DNA of 64,000 nucleotides, from the NCBI GenBank assembly GCA_963691705.1, contig OY829545.1:44007475-44071474 (forward strand), in the 5' to 3' direction. The notes under the pieces were generated by a model. It saw only the letters and a program-made list of their open reading frames with translations. It searched no databases and was not told the DNA's origin. The position numbers were made by a program, and so were the translations under genes. The first letter of the stretch is position 1, and every line of letters begins with the position of its first letter. This DNA is from Viola odorata (Eukaryota; Streptophyta; Magnoliopsida; Malpighiales; Violaceae). This document shows, in pieces, positions 34,684-45,534 of this stretch.

Positions 34684-36048
34684 TGTTGCTACCCGATTTT
34701 TGACACGAGTAATTTAAATCATCACTATTTATCATGACATTTCCACGTTTTTACTAATTATTATTATTCGTGTCATTTTATATTATTTCGCTTTATTCGT
34801 ATTTTTATTATTTTTTTCGTTCGAGTTTTTATCGATTTTAAACGAGATTTTTCGGACCGTTGGTTCGAACAAAAATAAATACTTTTTCCCGTGCACACAC
34901 AACGACTCATCTCCTCCATTTTCAAAATAAAGCCAACACACTCATCCTTTTTTTTCAAAGACACCAACGGACACCTTCTCCATTTTCTTTCAAAAAATAC
35001 AACGGATCAATTGGATCCATTATAAGCACACCATGCCATTTCAATCGGGAGGAGGCAGCCATCACAAATCCAAATTCCATCCTCTGCCAAATCCAAACTC
35101 CATCCCCCTGAAAATCCAAATTCAATCCCTGCAAATTCAATTAAATCCAATCTCTGCCAACTTCAATTAAATCCATCCCTCTGCCCAATCAATTCCAAAA
35201 TCCAAATTCCGATCCAAATTAAATCCCGAATCCTCCATTCCAGCCTTTCCCAAATTAATCCCAGTTAAATCCTCATTGCAATTAACCCACTGCAAAAAAA
35301 TCAATTCCAATCCTAAATCCTCACTGCGATTCAAAATCAGCCACACCCAATTTGAATTAATCCAAACCCGATCTTCAACCCGAATCCACCCCACCCGAAA
35401 CCAAATCAACAAAACCACCGCTGCTGCCCATTGCCGCTGCTCGCCGTTGCCGGCCACCTCATCACTACCGCCAACCACATCCTTGCCGGCCACCCTTAAA
35501 TTCAATCCCAGCCGCGCCACGCCACCGAACAGCCACTGATCCACCATTAACCCAGCCTAGCCCAAATTAAATTCAATCCCTTCTCCTTCATCCACCATTA
35601 ACCGAAATCCTCACTGCCAATTCCTCAAGCCACCACTGCAAACCCAATTAAATCCAAGCTGCCCCAACCTACTCTAACTCAACCCTTCATCGTCACCAAT
35701 CATCATCCTCAAACCCGCGTCAAACACCCATCGCCACCAACCACCCAACCAAATCTCCTCCAGCTACCCCGCCGCGTCACCCATCGCCACCAACCACCCA
35801 ACCGCGTGCCTCTACCGCCGCTGCTCGCTGCTGCTCGCTGCTGCCACTGCCTCACTCTCTGTCTCCATCGCGGTGCAACAAGAGCAGAAGAGAGAAAGTG
35901 CAAAAGAAAATAAAAAGAAATAAGAAAAAAAGAAAAGAAACAGAGGAGAAGAGAGGGCTGCGGTGCAGCCCTAAAATGAAGGAAAGAAAATGAATGAGGA
36001 GGAAAGAGAGGGGGGCCTTGTCGTTTGACAAGGAAGAGAAGAGGGGTT

Positions 36049-36162
36049 GGGCTTCGGCCCAACCAATGAGAGAAAAGAAAGAGTGGGCTGCGGCCCAAAG
36101 AAAGAAAATGAAAGAATGGGCTGCGGCCCATGAAGAAAAATAAACGAAATGGGCTGCGACCC
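36049..36162 (+). repeat. Array of four mini-hairpins GGGC-N4-GCCC
   Basis: gggcttcggccc (36049), gggctgcggccc (36085), gggctgcggccc (36118) and gggctgcgaccc (36151), spaced 33-36 bases apart in purine-rich sequence. A further hairpin gggctgcggtgcagccc lies at 35956-35972. Confidence 0.7.
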
Positions 36163-36593
36163 AAGCCCTTTTAATTAAATCGGTACTAACTTTTTCTTTG
36201 TATTTTTTGCAGGTACCGAGTCCGCTATGACCGGCCTGATTGAATATTTCACCATCTTCGATATCGGTGACAATTTTCTAAACTCGAGCTTTGTAGCTCA
36301 CTTTTCCTTTATTAGAATTATTGATTTAATTTATTATTCGATCGTATGCATGATTATTTAGAATCGTTAGAATTCGAATTAATCTGTTTGCATGATGATT
36401 ATATCAACGAATATGCTTTAATTTTATGCTCGTTCGTGTGCGGCTTTGACTCCACGAATAGATTTTTATTTATGCTTATGAATGTGTTTTATGCATTATG
36501 CACATCAAAATATGGATATATTTATGTGCATCAGTAGTATATTTTATTATGCATTCGTAATGACTTTCGACTGACTTGGTCGTCGGAGTGTAT

Positions 36594-36616
36594 ACGCCGG
36601 GGAAACCCCCCGGCGT
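36594..36616 (+). promoter_or_regulatory. Perfect 9-bp hairpin in the Tat/Ogre LTR
   Basis: acgccgggg, a 5-base loop, ccccggcgt. It is preceded by cgtcggagtg and followed by ttttcaggt. The same layout occurs in two other LTRs (18923-18965 on the - strand and 55819-55860). Probably an R-region RNA structure, perhaps for 3'-end formation or strand transfer; that role is inference. Confidence 0.6.
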
Positions 36617-38179
36617 CCTTTTCAGGTATATGCAGAAGGAACAAGAAGGCATCGGATGCTTCGCCGACTTCAATATTGGTGACGATTTTCCAAACTCAAG
36701 CTTTAGAGCTCACTCCCGATTTATTAGAATTGCTAAATTATTTATTGCTTGTGCTACTAACCTCGATTTTGTAGGTTAGAATTAATCGGTATTTGCTCTC
36801 AAGTACACTTTTCTCTACCCTTTTATTTATTTGATGCTTTTTGTATAAATATCTGTATGTATGATTATTTAGAATTTCTAGAGTTAAAATCAATTTGATT
36901 GCATGAGAATTAATTTTTATTAATAACTCCCTTTAATAATTTCACTCAAATCGACCCTTGCTTGAATGAACTAGGCTTAGTAATTACTCAACATTTTATT
37001 TTATTAAATGCATGAAATTTGAATAGGATTAGTAATAAACATCATGCTTTAATTTAATTGCATGATTATTAATTATTAAAATCCCCAAATCTTCAATAAA
37101 TCCCCACAAATCAAAACGAATAAAATCAATCAAAGAAAACTAAACAAAGTAGTAAATAAACATAGGATTAAATCTTTTCCAATAACTTAGGCTCCACTAA
37201 AATTATTGGATAGTAAATCACCAAAGAGAATAATCATTCGAAAGCGGAAAGATAATAAATGGGCCTTAAGCCCAACTCGTAGAAAATACCTCCATATTTT
37301 TTAATCCCTCTTATCTTTAGAGATCCCCTCCTAAAATGCGATTAAATCTTTAATGTTGAATGATCATTTAAATTATGCTTGTTTCGTGTGCGGCTTCGAC
37401 CCCACGAATTTACTTTAATGAATGTATTCGTGTGCGGCTTCGACCCCACGATTGTATTTTTATTTATGCGATCTTGACGAATGTGTTATGTGCGCGGCTT
37501 CGACCCCCACTCCCCGGTTTTTCTCTTTTCAACATGTTTTCTCGCATTCATATAAAACGGTACTTTGCTAGTCTATGCATGCGTAGAATCACCTAGTAAA
37601 TAGGATTAATCATATGCATTGCCCGATGATGAAAGTGGCGTCGCTTTGGTAAAGATTAATAAAACGGTAGTAATTTCACCAATTTTGCATGTAACCGGAT
37701 TAATTTTAAACTCGACGAAATTTAATCGGAATAGGGATACAACCGACCTTCTTTATCTTTTAGAGGACAAAAAAATGTTTATTTTCTTTTAAATAATTCA
37801 ACAACAATTAGGATAAAATCAATCAAACAAGCTTAAAAACTAAAGCGACGATACCCCCTCTGAGGGCCAAATTACTTGTTTTCAACATGATTTTTAAACA
37901 CCTCTTTTTAGAACCGGTAACCTTTTTAAGGATGAGATTCGGGTGCCTAACACCTTCCCGAGTCCATAATACGACCCCGAACCGTTGTTCTCGGGTTTAG
38001 ACCCTTTTTATTTGTGCCTTAGTTTTTGTTTTATTTTCTTCTTCTTTTTCAGACTTTTAGGTTTCCCTAAACCTTAGAAAAATAGGGTGGCGACTTCATT
38101 GTTATGTGAATTTCATTGCGTCCCAAATTTCGCTCGCGACGGTGCGACAATTTTCATCGGCTGACATTGTGCAAAAAGT

Positions 38180-38379
38180 NNNNNNNNNNNNNNNNNNNNN
38201 NNNNNNNNNNNNNNNNNNNNNNNNNNNNNNNNNNNNNNNNNNNNNNNNNNNNNNNNNNNNNNNNNNNNNNNNNNNNNNNNNNNNNNNNNNNNNNNNNNNN
38301 NNNNNNNNNNNNNNNNNNNNNNNNNNNNNNNNNNNNNNNNNNNNNNNNNNNNNNNNNNNNNNNNNNNNNNNNNNNNNNN
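38180..38379. other. Assembly gap (200 N)
   Basis: Exactly 200 N, probably a placeholder length. It lies between the Tat/Ogre LTR end and an oppositely oriented chromovirus LTR. Translations that cross it are meaningless. Confidence 0.99.
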
Positions 38380-38684
38380 ATTCATTCATCATCCAAAGCT
38401 TCCTAACAAAAGAAAGAAAATAACTATTTATACTAAGTTACAATAAGCCTACACTATTACAAAAATGACCCTGAAAATACCCCTGGGAAACAAATCCCGT
38501 ACACAAAATTGTGCCTGGCGGCATGCCGCCCACACAAAGCCTTCCTAGCGGCATGCCGCTAGACTCGCTTCAAATGGCCAAAAATGCCTCTTTTGTGCTG
38601 CATGGACTTGGCTTGCACTCGGGTCTCCTTCCCTTGCTAGGTCATGGCCGAAAATGTTTAAAAAGGGGTTTCGTGATCATATCA
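38380..38684 (-). mobile_element. Chromovirus-type LTR fragment
   Basis: On the - strand it starts TGATATGATCACG at 38684, almost the start of the LTR at 28748. It has palindromes at 38517-38530 and 38545-38562 and a TATA box (gtataaatag, - strand, 38424-38433), and runs into the gap. It interrupts the linker before RT of the + strand chromovirus pol that follows. Confidence 0.68.
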
Positions 38685-38732
38685 ATTCTCTTTGAACGCC
38701 TCTAACCCTAACCCTACAGATTCCTTCCTTCC

Positions 38733-41507
38733 TTGTTTTAAAGCTCTTTTGCAGGAATTTGAGGACGTGCTTCCGAGGAAATGCCGCCAGGACTGCCCCC
38801 TATCCGTGGCATTGAGCACCGCATAGACTTTGTGCCGGGTTCGTCAATACCTAACCGACGGACGTACCGCAGCAACCCGGATGAGACCAAGGAGTTGCAA
38901 CGCCAAGTGGACGAGCTGCTGTCCAAAGGTTACGTAAGAGAAAGCCTATCACCATGTGCTGTTCCTGTCATCCTTGTGCCGAAGAAGGACGACTCATGGA
39001 GGATGTGCGTTGACTGTCACGCAGTCAACAAAATTACGGTAAAATATCGCCACCCAATCCCATATTTAGATGACATGTTAGATGAACTTAGTGGTAGCAT
39101 TATGTTCTCTAAAATTGACTTAATGAGTGGGTACCATCCGATTAGGATGTGTGAGGGTGATGAGTGGAAAACCGCGTTCAAAACCAAGTATGGTCTTTAC
39201 GAATGACTAGTCATGCCATTCGGCTTAACGAATGCACCAAGTACATTTATGCGCCTAATGAACCATGTACTTAGGCACCTCATAGGTAGATTTGTAGTTG
39301 TGTACTTTGATGACATTTTAGTCTACTCTACATCTGTTGATGAACATGTGATGCATTTGAGAGAAGTTTTCCTAACCTTGCGCCAAGAGAAACTATTTGC
39401 TAACCCTTCAAAGTGCTCTTTTGCATTAGAACAGGTTTCTTTCTTAGGTTTTATTGTAGGCCGAGAGGGCGTGAAGGTTGATGATGAAAAGATACGCGCG
39501 ATTCGCGAATGGCCAACACCAAAAACAGCAAGCGACATCCGTTCCTTCCACGGATTGGCCAGCTTTTATCGACGGTTTATTCATGATTTCAGTTCTTTGG
39601 CCGCACCTCTTAATGAACTGACTAAGAAAAATGTTTCTTTCAGGTGGACCGAAGCACAGGAGGCTGCTTTCCAAGAGCTTAAGGACCGCTTGTCCAACGC
39701 GCCTGTCCTTGCTTTGCCCGACTTCGATAAACCCTTCAAACTCGAGTGCGATGCAAGCGACATCGGAATAGGAGCAGTGTTGATGCAGGAGAAGCGAGCG
39801 ATTGCCTTCTTCAGCGAGAAGCTCAAGGAAGCCCAGTTGCGCTACCCTACGTATGATAAGGAATTGTACGCCTTGGTACGCGCGTTTGAGGTATGGCAGC
39901 ATTACCTAATGCCGAGGGAATTCGTGGTACACACGGATCATCTCAACCTCAAATACCTAAAGGGCCAGAATAAGCTCAACCGACGACATGCAGCGTAGTT
40001 GGAATTCTTGGAAGCGTTTCCATACCACATTAAGTACAAAGAAGGTAAGGACAACGTCGTGGCCGACGCCTTATCTCACAGGTATGCCTTGATCTCTTCA
40101 CTATCCATTAAGTTCCTAGGGTTTGCACAGATAATTCCTATGTATGTCAATGATGCAGATTTTAGTGAAATTTATAAAACTTGTGATGCACAAGCTGATG
40201 TGAAATATTTTACGTTTGATGGATATTTATTTAGGCAGAAGCGCCTATGTATTCCTATTTGTTCTTTGCGTGATTTACTTGTGCATGAGACGCATAGTGG
40301 CGGTCTCATGGGTCATTTTGGAGTCACTAAAACTTTTGACTTATTGAAAGTGCATTTTTATTGGCTTAAAATGAAACGTGATGTCATTCGTGTAGTCGTT
40401 AGGTGTCTTGTTTGCCAAAAGGCAAAATCGCATGCGTCTAACCATGGAGCCTATATGCCACTGCCCGTACCATCCCACCCTTGGACCAATGTGTCCATGG
40501 ACTTTGTAGTCGGCTTGCCTAAGTCGTGGGACGGCCATGATAGCATCTTTGTTGTAGTCGACCGGTTTTCAAAAATGGCACACTTTTTGCCATGTAAAAG
40601 CACACACGACGCATCTAAAGTTGCTAAGATTTATTTTAGGGAGGTAGTCCGCCTCCATGGAATGCCGGTTAGTATTGTAAGTGATCGTGATGGTAAATTC
40701 TTGAGCAATTTTTGGTGAATTTTGTGGAGTCGCTTAGGGACTAAGTTATTGTACTCTACATCGTGTCATCCTCAGACGGACGGTCAAACCGAAGTGGTTA
40801 ACCGCACGCTAGGATCCCTACTTCGCACACTAGTCACAAAGCACACGTCCAAGTGGACGGATCACTTACCCTTCGTAGAATTTGCATATAACCGAGTTGT
40901 TCACTCTACTACAAATTGTTCTCCTTTTGAGGTTGTTTACGATTTTAATCCTATTACTCCACTTGATTTAACACCTCTACCTTTGAGTGATATAGCTAGT
41001 TTAAATGGACAACAGCGTGCGGACATTGTCCAACAGATGCACGCTAAGGCCAAGCAGAATATTGAGAAGGCTAATGAACGCCTTGTGCGCAAGCGCAATG
41101 AGGGTCGAAAGATTGTTTCTTTTCAGGTTGGAGATTAGGTGTCGTTACACCTAAGACGTGAGCGTTTCCCTGAGAAGAGACGTGGGAAACTTTCCCCGTG
41201 AGGAGATGGACCATTCCAAGTGGTTGAGAAGATCAACGATAATGCCTATCGTTTGGATCTACCTAGTGAGTATGGTTCGGTACATGGTACTTTTAATGTT
41301 ACTGATTTGCGTCTGTTTGAAACAGGTGATGAAGACGAGGCTGATCTGGATTCGAGGACGAATCCATCTGAAGAGGGAGGGGATGATACGAGCCTGAGTA
41401 GGAGCCCAGCCGCACGTACCGCATCCGTGCCCTTGCCGCCCGCAGGAGCCATCACACGCTCTCGCGCAAGGACCGTAGTTTGTTTTCACCCCGTCTATCG
41501 TCACTAA
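38733..41507 (+). pseudogene. pol: Chromovirus-type pol: RT, RNase H, integrase
   Basis: The linker [14 protein letters not shown] opens the frame, then one base shift, then RT ([27 protein letters not shown], catalytic YFDDILVYS at 39305-39331 intact). RNase H follows near 39740-39960 ([24 protein letters not shown]). Integrase is at 40250-41138 with [20 protein letters not shown] and [12 protein letters not shown] carrying D, D and E. The C-terminal piece IVSFQVGD, INDNAYRLDLP, DSRTNPSEEGGDD runs into the LTR. Stops at 39205, 39996, 40716 and 41136 mostly stand where Trp is expected (TGG to TGA or TAG). It is the best-preserved chromovirus pol in the window. Confidence 0.85.
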
Positions 41508-41530
41508 ACGAACGGTATCGCCTCGACGAC
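41384..41530 (+). mobile_element. Start of chromovirus 3' LTR, truncated
   Basis: TGATACGAGCC follows the tract gaagagggagggga. The reading frame continues into it (GAITRSRARTVV). The LTR is lost after about 130-150 bases, where Tat-type gag sequence begins. Confidence 0.6.
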
Positions 41531-41544
41531 AGGCAAGCGTTCCT

Positions 41545-43944
41545 CTCACTTTACCTATGATAAGTACGCCATTCAGCTTCGTACAAATTACTGAGGGGTA
41601 GGTAGAGCCTTACATACCGCGGGCGCCGCGAGTCCCTGTCTCCTAAGTAGAGCGATAGCAAGGAGACTATAGGTAGCGTTGGGACGGTAGGAGAGAGGGG
41701 GCCGACAGAGAGGTCTCCCCGAAGCAGAGTGAAAGATCGAGCAGTAGAAGACATCAAACACGTTCACCCAGGAGTCGCAGCCGATCCCCTAGGCAACAAC
41801 ATACCTCCGAGCCTCGAGAGCACAGGCGACACTTGGAAATTTCTCCGCCTCGTCATGATCGTGAGATTCTAGATGACACTTCAGGTCATTCCTTCAGCCA
41901 CCGTATAAGATGCCACAGGGTCAGCCGACATGTCAAGCTCCCCACAGAGTCGTACGATGGCACTAAAGATCCCATCTCTCACCTCAATAAGGTAAAAGAT
42001 TTCGTGCAATTCCAGACGCACAACGACGCGGCATTGTGTGAAATATTCATTATGACATTGTCAGGGGTGGCCCGCCTCTGGTTTGAAGGAGTCCCCGCCC
42101 GGTCGATTGATAACTTCTTGCAATTAGAGGCTAAGTTCAAGAGTTGCTTCAGCACAGCTATCCCCATCCGGAAGTCTGCCGCAACCTTGTTTGATATACG
42201 CAGGAAACCAGAAGAATCCTTAAAAGGATATCTCGGTCGTTTCGACATGGAAATGTCACTAACGCTAGGTATCACTATTGATTTTGCCATAGAAGCCTTG
42301 AAGTTAAACTGTGACTACAGAAAGTTGAGGGACACGCTATTGGTGGACCCCCCGACAACCTTAGATGTGTTAAGGCTGAAGGCTCACAACTACGTAAGAA
42401 TGGAAGAGGAGGAATATAAAGATAGAATGCGAAACATGCCTCAGAGTGCACCCCCCGTCCCTACTCAGGCTGGTATGACCCACGACACCCGCCTGGGCGA
42501 CGAATACGCCTAGTGGAAAGATTACATCCCCAAGGCGTCAAATCGACAGAAAGGTAATATTTCTAGAGGAAGAACCGGTGGCTCGAACGCTTAGCGACAA
42601 GCGGACCTACCTAAGGGTCGAATCTACAACCTCGACCTTCCTTCCCTTATACTCCCACGGGCGGAGATCTTAGCAATTATTCAGCAGCGGAACCTGCCAA
42701 TCCGCTATCCAGCCCTTGTAAAACCGGGAGTGATCATGGGAGGAAGAGAAAATGCTTTCTGCAAATTCCATAAGGCCAGAGGGCATTCGACATACGCATG
42801 TAGAGAACTGAAGCTAGCTATAGAGCGTTTATTAGAAGAGGGTTACCTCGGAGAATTTACCACCAGAGTAAGAGAAGAAGCCAGAGGCAACCCCCCGCGC
42901 GGGGCATCAGGCGACCAGCAACTGCCTCCTCCCCCTGGAAGCAGCGAGACTTCTGGTGGAAGGGGGAAAGAAGAGTTAACAATTCATGACGAGGACATCC
43001 CCATTATCAACATTATTGCCGGTGGCACATCATATCTCGACGAGCTCACCCAAGCGACACCCGCCACAGGAGAGAAGCAAAAACGAGATAGCCAGCCCAC
43101 AAAAAAGGAAGCGATAGATGTGCTGGACAGGATGGTGCTATCCTTCTCAGAAGAAGATGAGAAGGGTGTCGTGTTCCCTCACAATGATGTGTTGGTAGTC
43201 ACACCCATTATTGGAAACCACGGGATTCGAAGAACCCTCATTGACAATGGCAGCGCGGTAAACCTATTTTCACTGGAAGCGCCCCGCAAGAAGCCAATCA
43301 TTGGAGTGGACGGTGTTCCTATACCTGTAACTGGAGTCACAGTGCTGTCCGTGTACTTTAGGGAAGACGCGTCCAAGCGATCAGAAGAGTTATTGTTCTT
43401 GGTCGTAGATCTCATTCTACCGTATAACGCCATTCTAGGGCGGCCATTTCTCAATCGCTTCGGGGCAGTGATATCTCAAAAACACCTCAGGATGAAATAT
43501 CCCTCTTGGGAAGGAGTGGTGTCAATCAAGGGCGACCAAAACCTAGCCGCCGAGTGCTACTTGCTCATGACTCAGAAAAGCTGTGACCAGTACGTGTGTG
43601 TGGCGGCAAATCCGTACGAGCAAAGGGATGAAAGGCGCACCCAACCAGTAGACACTATGGTGCTCGTCCCCGTCAACGATAATAGTGAGGCAAGTTTCTT
43701 GGTCAGTGAAAAGCTAACCCCGGAGGAGAATGCACAACTAGCCCAACTGCTGAACAAGTGCAAAGTGGAGTTCGCTTGGAAACCAGTGCATATGCCTGGC
43801 GTGTCCAGGGAGGTAGCAGAACATCGACTTATCATCGATTCGCGTTCCACGCCAGTTCAACAGAAGCGGCGAGCGTTCTCCGCGGAGAAGACGAGGGCTA
43901 TTGACAAGGAGGTAACGAAGCTCCTGGACGCGGGATTCATTTGA
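41545..43944 (+). pseudogene. gag: gag and protease of the Tat-type element
   Basis: The probable N-terminus (TPFSFVQITEG, PRAPRVPVS) at 41560-41640 contains stops. The capsid domain is open at 41833-42513 (YDGTKDPISHLNKVKDFVQF, GVARLWFEGVP, FDMEMSLTLGI). The Tat-type zinc-finger segment FCKFHKARGHSTYACREL follows at about 42757-42810. The protease is near 43225-43460 with LIDNGSAVNLFS and later NAILGRPFLNRFG; the usual D-[ST]-G reads DNGS. The ORF 42730-43944 carries the knuckle, protease and the start of RT. The TGA at 43942 probably replaces CGA. Confidence 0.8.
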
Positions 43945-45534
43945 GAGGTTCAATACCCCACCTGGCTGGCCAATCCCGTCCTAGTTCTGAAGCCCAGCGG
44001 AGACTGACGCATGTGCATTGATTTCACTGACTTAAATGACGCCTGCCCCAAGGACTGTTATCCGCTCCCCAGGATTGATCAGCTAGTCGATCAAACTGCT
44101 GGATACGTATATTTGAGTTCTTTGGACGCCAACTCCAGATACCATCAGATTCCCATGGCCAAAGAAGAAGAAGAGAAAATGACATTCATAACCCCGAAGG
44201 CTACCTATTGTTACATAGCGATGCCATTTGGCTTGAAGAATGTTGGGGTAACTTTCCAGCGTATGGCGAACAAAGTGTTCGAGAGGCAAATCGGGAAAAA
44301 TGTGGAAGCCTACGTAGATGACTTATTGGTCAAGAGCCGAAGCTTTAGTGACCATTTGGCAGACCTACAAGAGGTGTTTGACACATTGAGGAAATACAAG
44401 ATGAAACTGAATCCTCACAAATGCGCATTCGCATTTTAGACGGGAAAATTTTTGGGGTACGTGGTAAGCCAGAAGGGCATCCAACCGAACCCGTCAAAGA
44501 TTAAGGTCATCCATGACATGGTATCACCGCGAACCGTCCAAGAGGTCCAAAGGTTGACAGGACGTGTCATTGCTTTAGGGCGATTTATCTCTAAACAGGG
44601 CGAGAGATGCCTGTCATTCTTCAAAGTCATACGCAAAAAGTCTCCTTTTGGATGGACGCAAGAATGCGAAGAAGCGTTCATAGGCTTGAAAACCTATCTG
44701 TCGTCCGACCTAGTGCTGACACGACCAGAACCGAGCGACACCCTATTCCTATATCTCGGCGTTGCAGATGAAGTAGTCAATGCCGTCCTGGTACGGGAGG
44801 ACAATCATGCCCACCACCCCGTCTTCTTCGTCAGTCATGTGCTAAAGGATGCTGAGGTGCGATACACCCACATTGAAAAGGTGGCATTCGCCCTAATACA
44901 GTCCATGCGAAAGATGGACAGGTACTTCCAGACTCATCCAATTATTGTGCTTACAGATCAACCCTTGAAGAGAATTTTTAGGAAACCAGAGTCCTCTGGG
45001 AGAATGCTGATTTGGGCAATCGAGCTTGAGCAGTACGGATTACAATACAAGGCTCGACCATCTGTAAAAGCCCAGGTCCTGGCGTATTTCATTGTCAAGT
45101 GCACCTTTGCCAGGGACCTTGCAGTGGAGCCGCTTGAAGAGGAAGAGAATAGCACAAAGCTCCCACCCCCGGAGGCCTACGCTGACTCATGGGTTATCTA
45201 CGTGGATGACGCTAAAAATCAAGAACTGGCAGGAGCCGGTATCCACATGATCGGGCCGCACGATGTACAAGCGCGGCATGCCATCAGAATCCTACAACCA
45301 TTATCTAATAACACAGCAGAGTATAAAGCGTTATTAGCCGGGCTCAGAATAGGAAGAAACCTCTTCACTAAAGCCGAATACGGCGCGACAACAGGAGCCC
45401 CGTGATTGGAAATACGAGGCGCCTCCAAGCTAGTAATAGACCAAGTCTTGGGACACTGCCAAGCCAGAGAACCTATCATGGTACAATACCTCTCGAAGGT
45501 AAAGCGAGAATTGATGGAAATAGAATAAAGCGGC
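43945..45534 (+). pseudogene. pol: RT, RNase H and second RNase H of the Tat-type element
   Basis: RT: PTWLANPVLVLKPSGD, stop at 44006 where Trp is expected, RMCIDFTDLNDACPKDCYPL, and catalytic YVDDLLVKS at about 44311-44337. A TAG at 44437 (Gln expected) precedes GKFLGYVVSQKGI. RNase H at about 44740-45060 has LYLGVADEVVNAVLVRE. The second, archaeal-type RNase H at 45190-45600 has WVIYVDDAKNQELAGAGI and NNTAEYKALLAGL, then after a frame break ASKLVIDQVLGHC, and HIPREDNAVVDNLAK in the next ORF. Damage is a handful of stops and one shift near 45400. Confidence 0.83.

Larger units (their letters stand above)
34684..38149 (+). mobile_element. Tat/Ogre-type LTR (about 3.47 kb)
   Basis: Starts TGTTGCTACCCG at 34684, the same start as the LTR at 61000 and nearly that at 62073 on the - strand. 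It ends GGTGCGACA at 38149, matching the end at 59919. The last 300 bases (gggtgcctaacaccttcccg, aaaatagggtggcgacttcat) are typical of Tat/Ogre LTR ends. It is inserted in the integrase tail of a chromovirus fragment. No primer site follows and flanking pentamers differ (gtgag, atttt), so it is unclear whether it is a solo LTR, a 5' LTR or a 3' LTR. Internal hairpins and a duplicated segment (36248-36320 and 36669-36741) are present. Confidence 0.7.

Noticed and set aside
35040..35700. Pro/Asn-rich coding region in the long LTR
   Set aside because: Short degenerate repeats (caattaaatcc type) give open frames on both strands without protein features.
34684..38149. Solo LTR with target-site duplication
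   Set aside because: The flanking pentamers gtgag and atttt do not match, and the gap lies 30 bases beyond the end.
38102..38423. Four ORFs spanning the N run
   Set aside because: They consist largely of unknown bases.
38701..38717. Telomere-like taaccctaaccctaca
   Set aside because: Only two units, inside retrotransposon sequence; no array.
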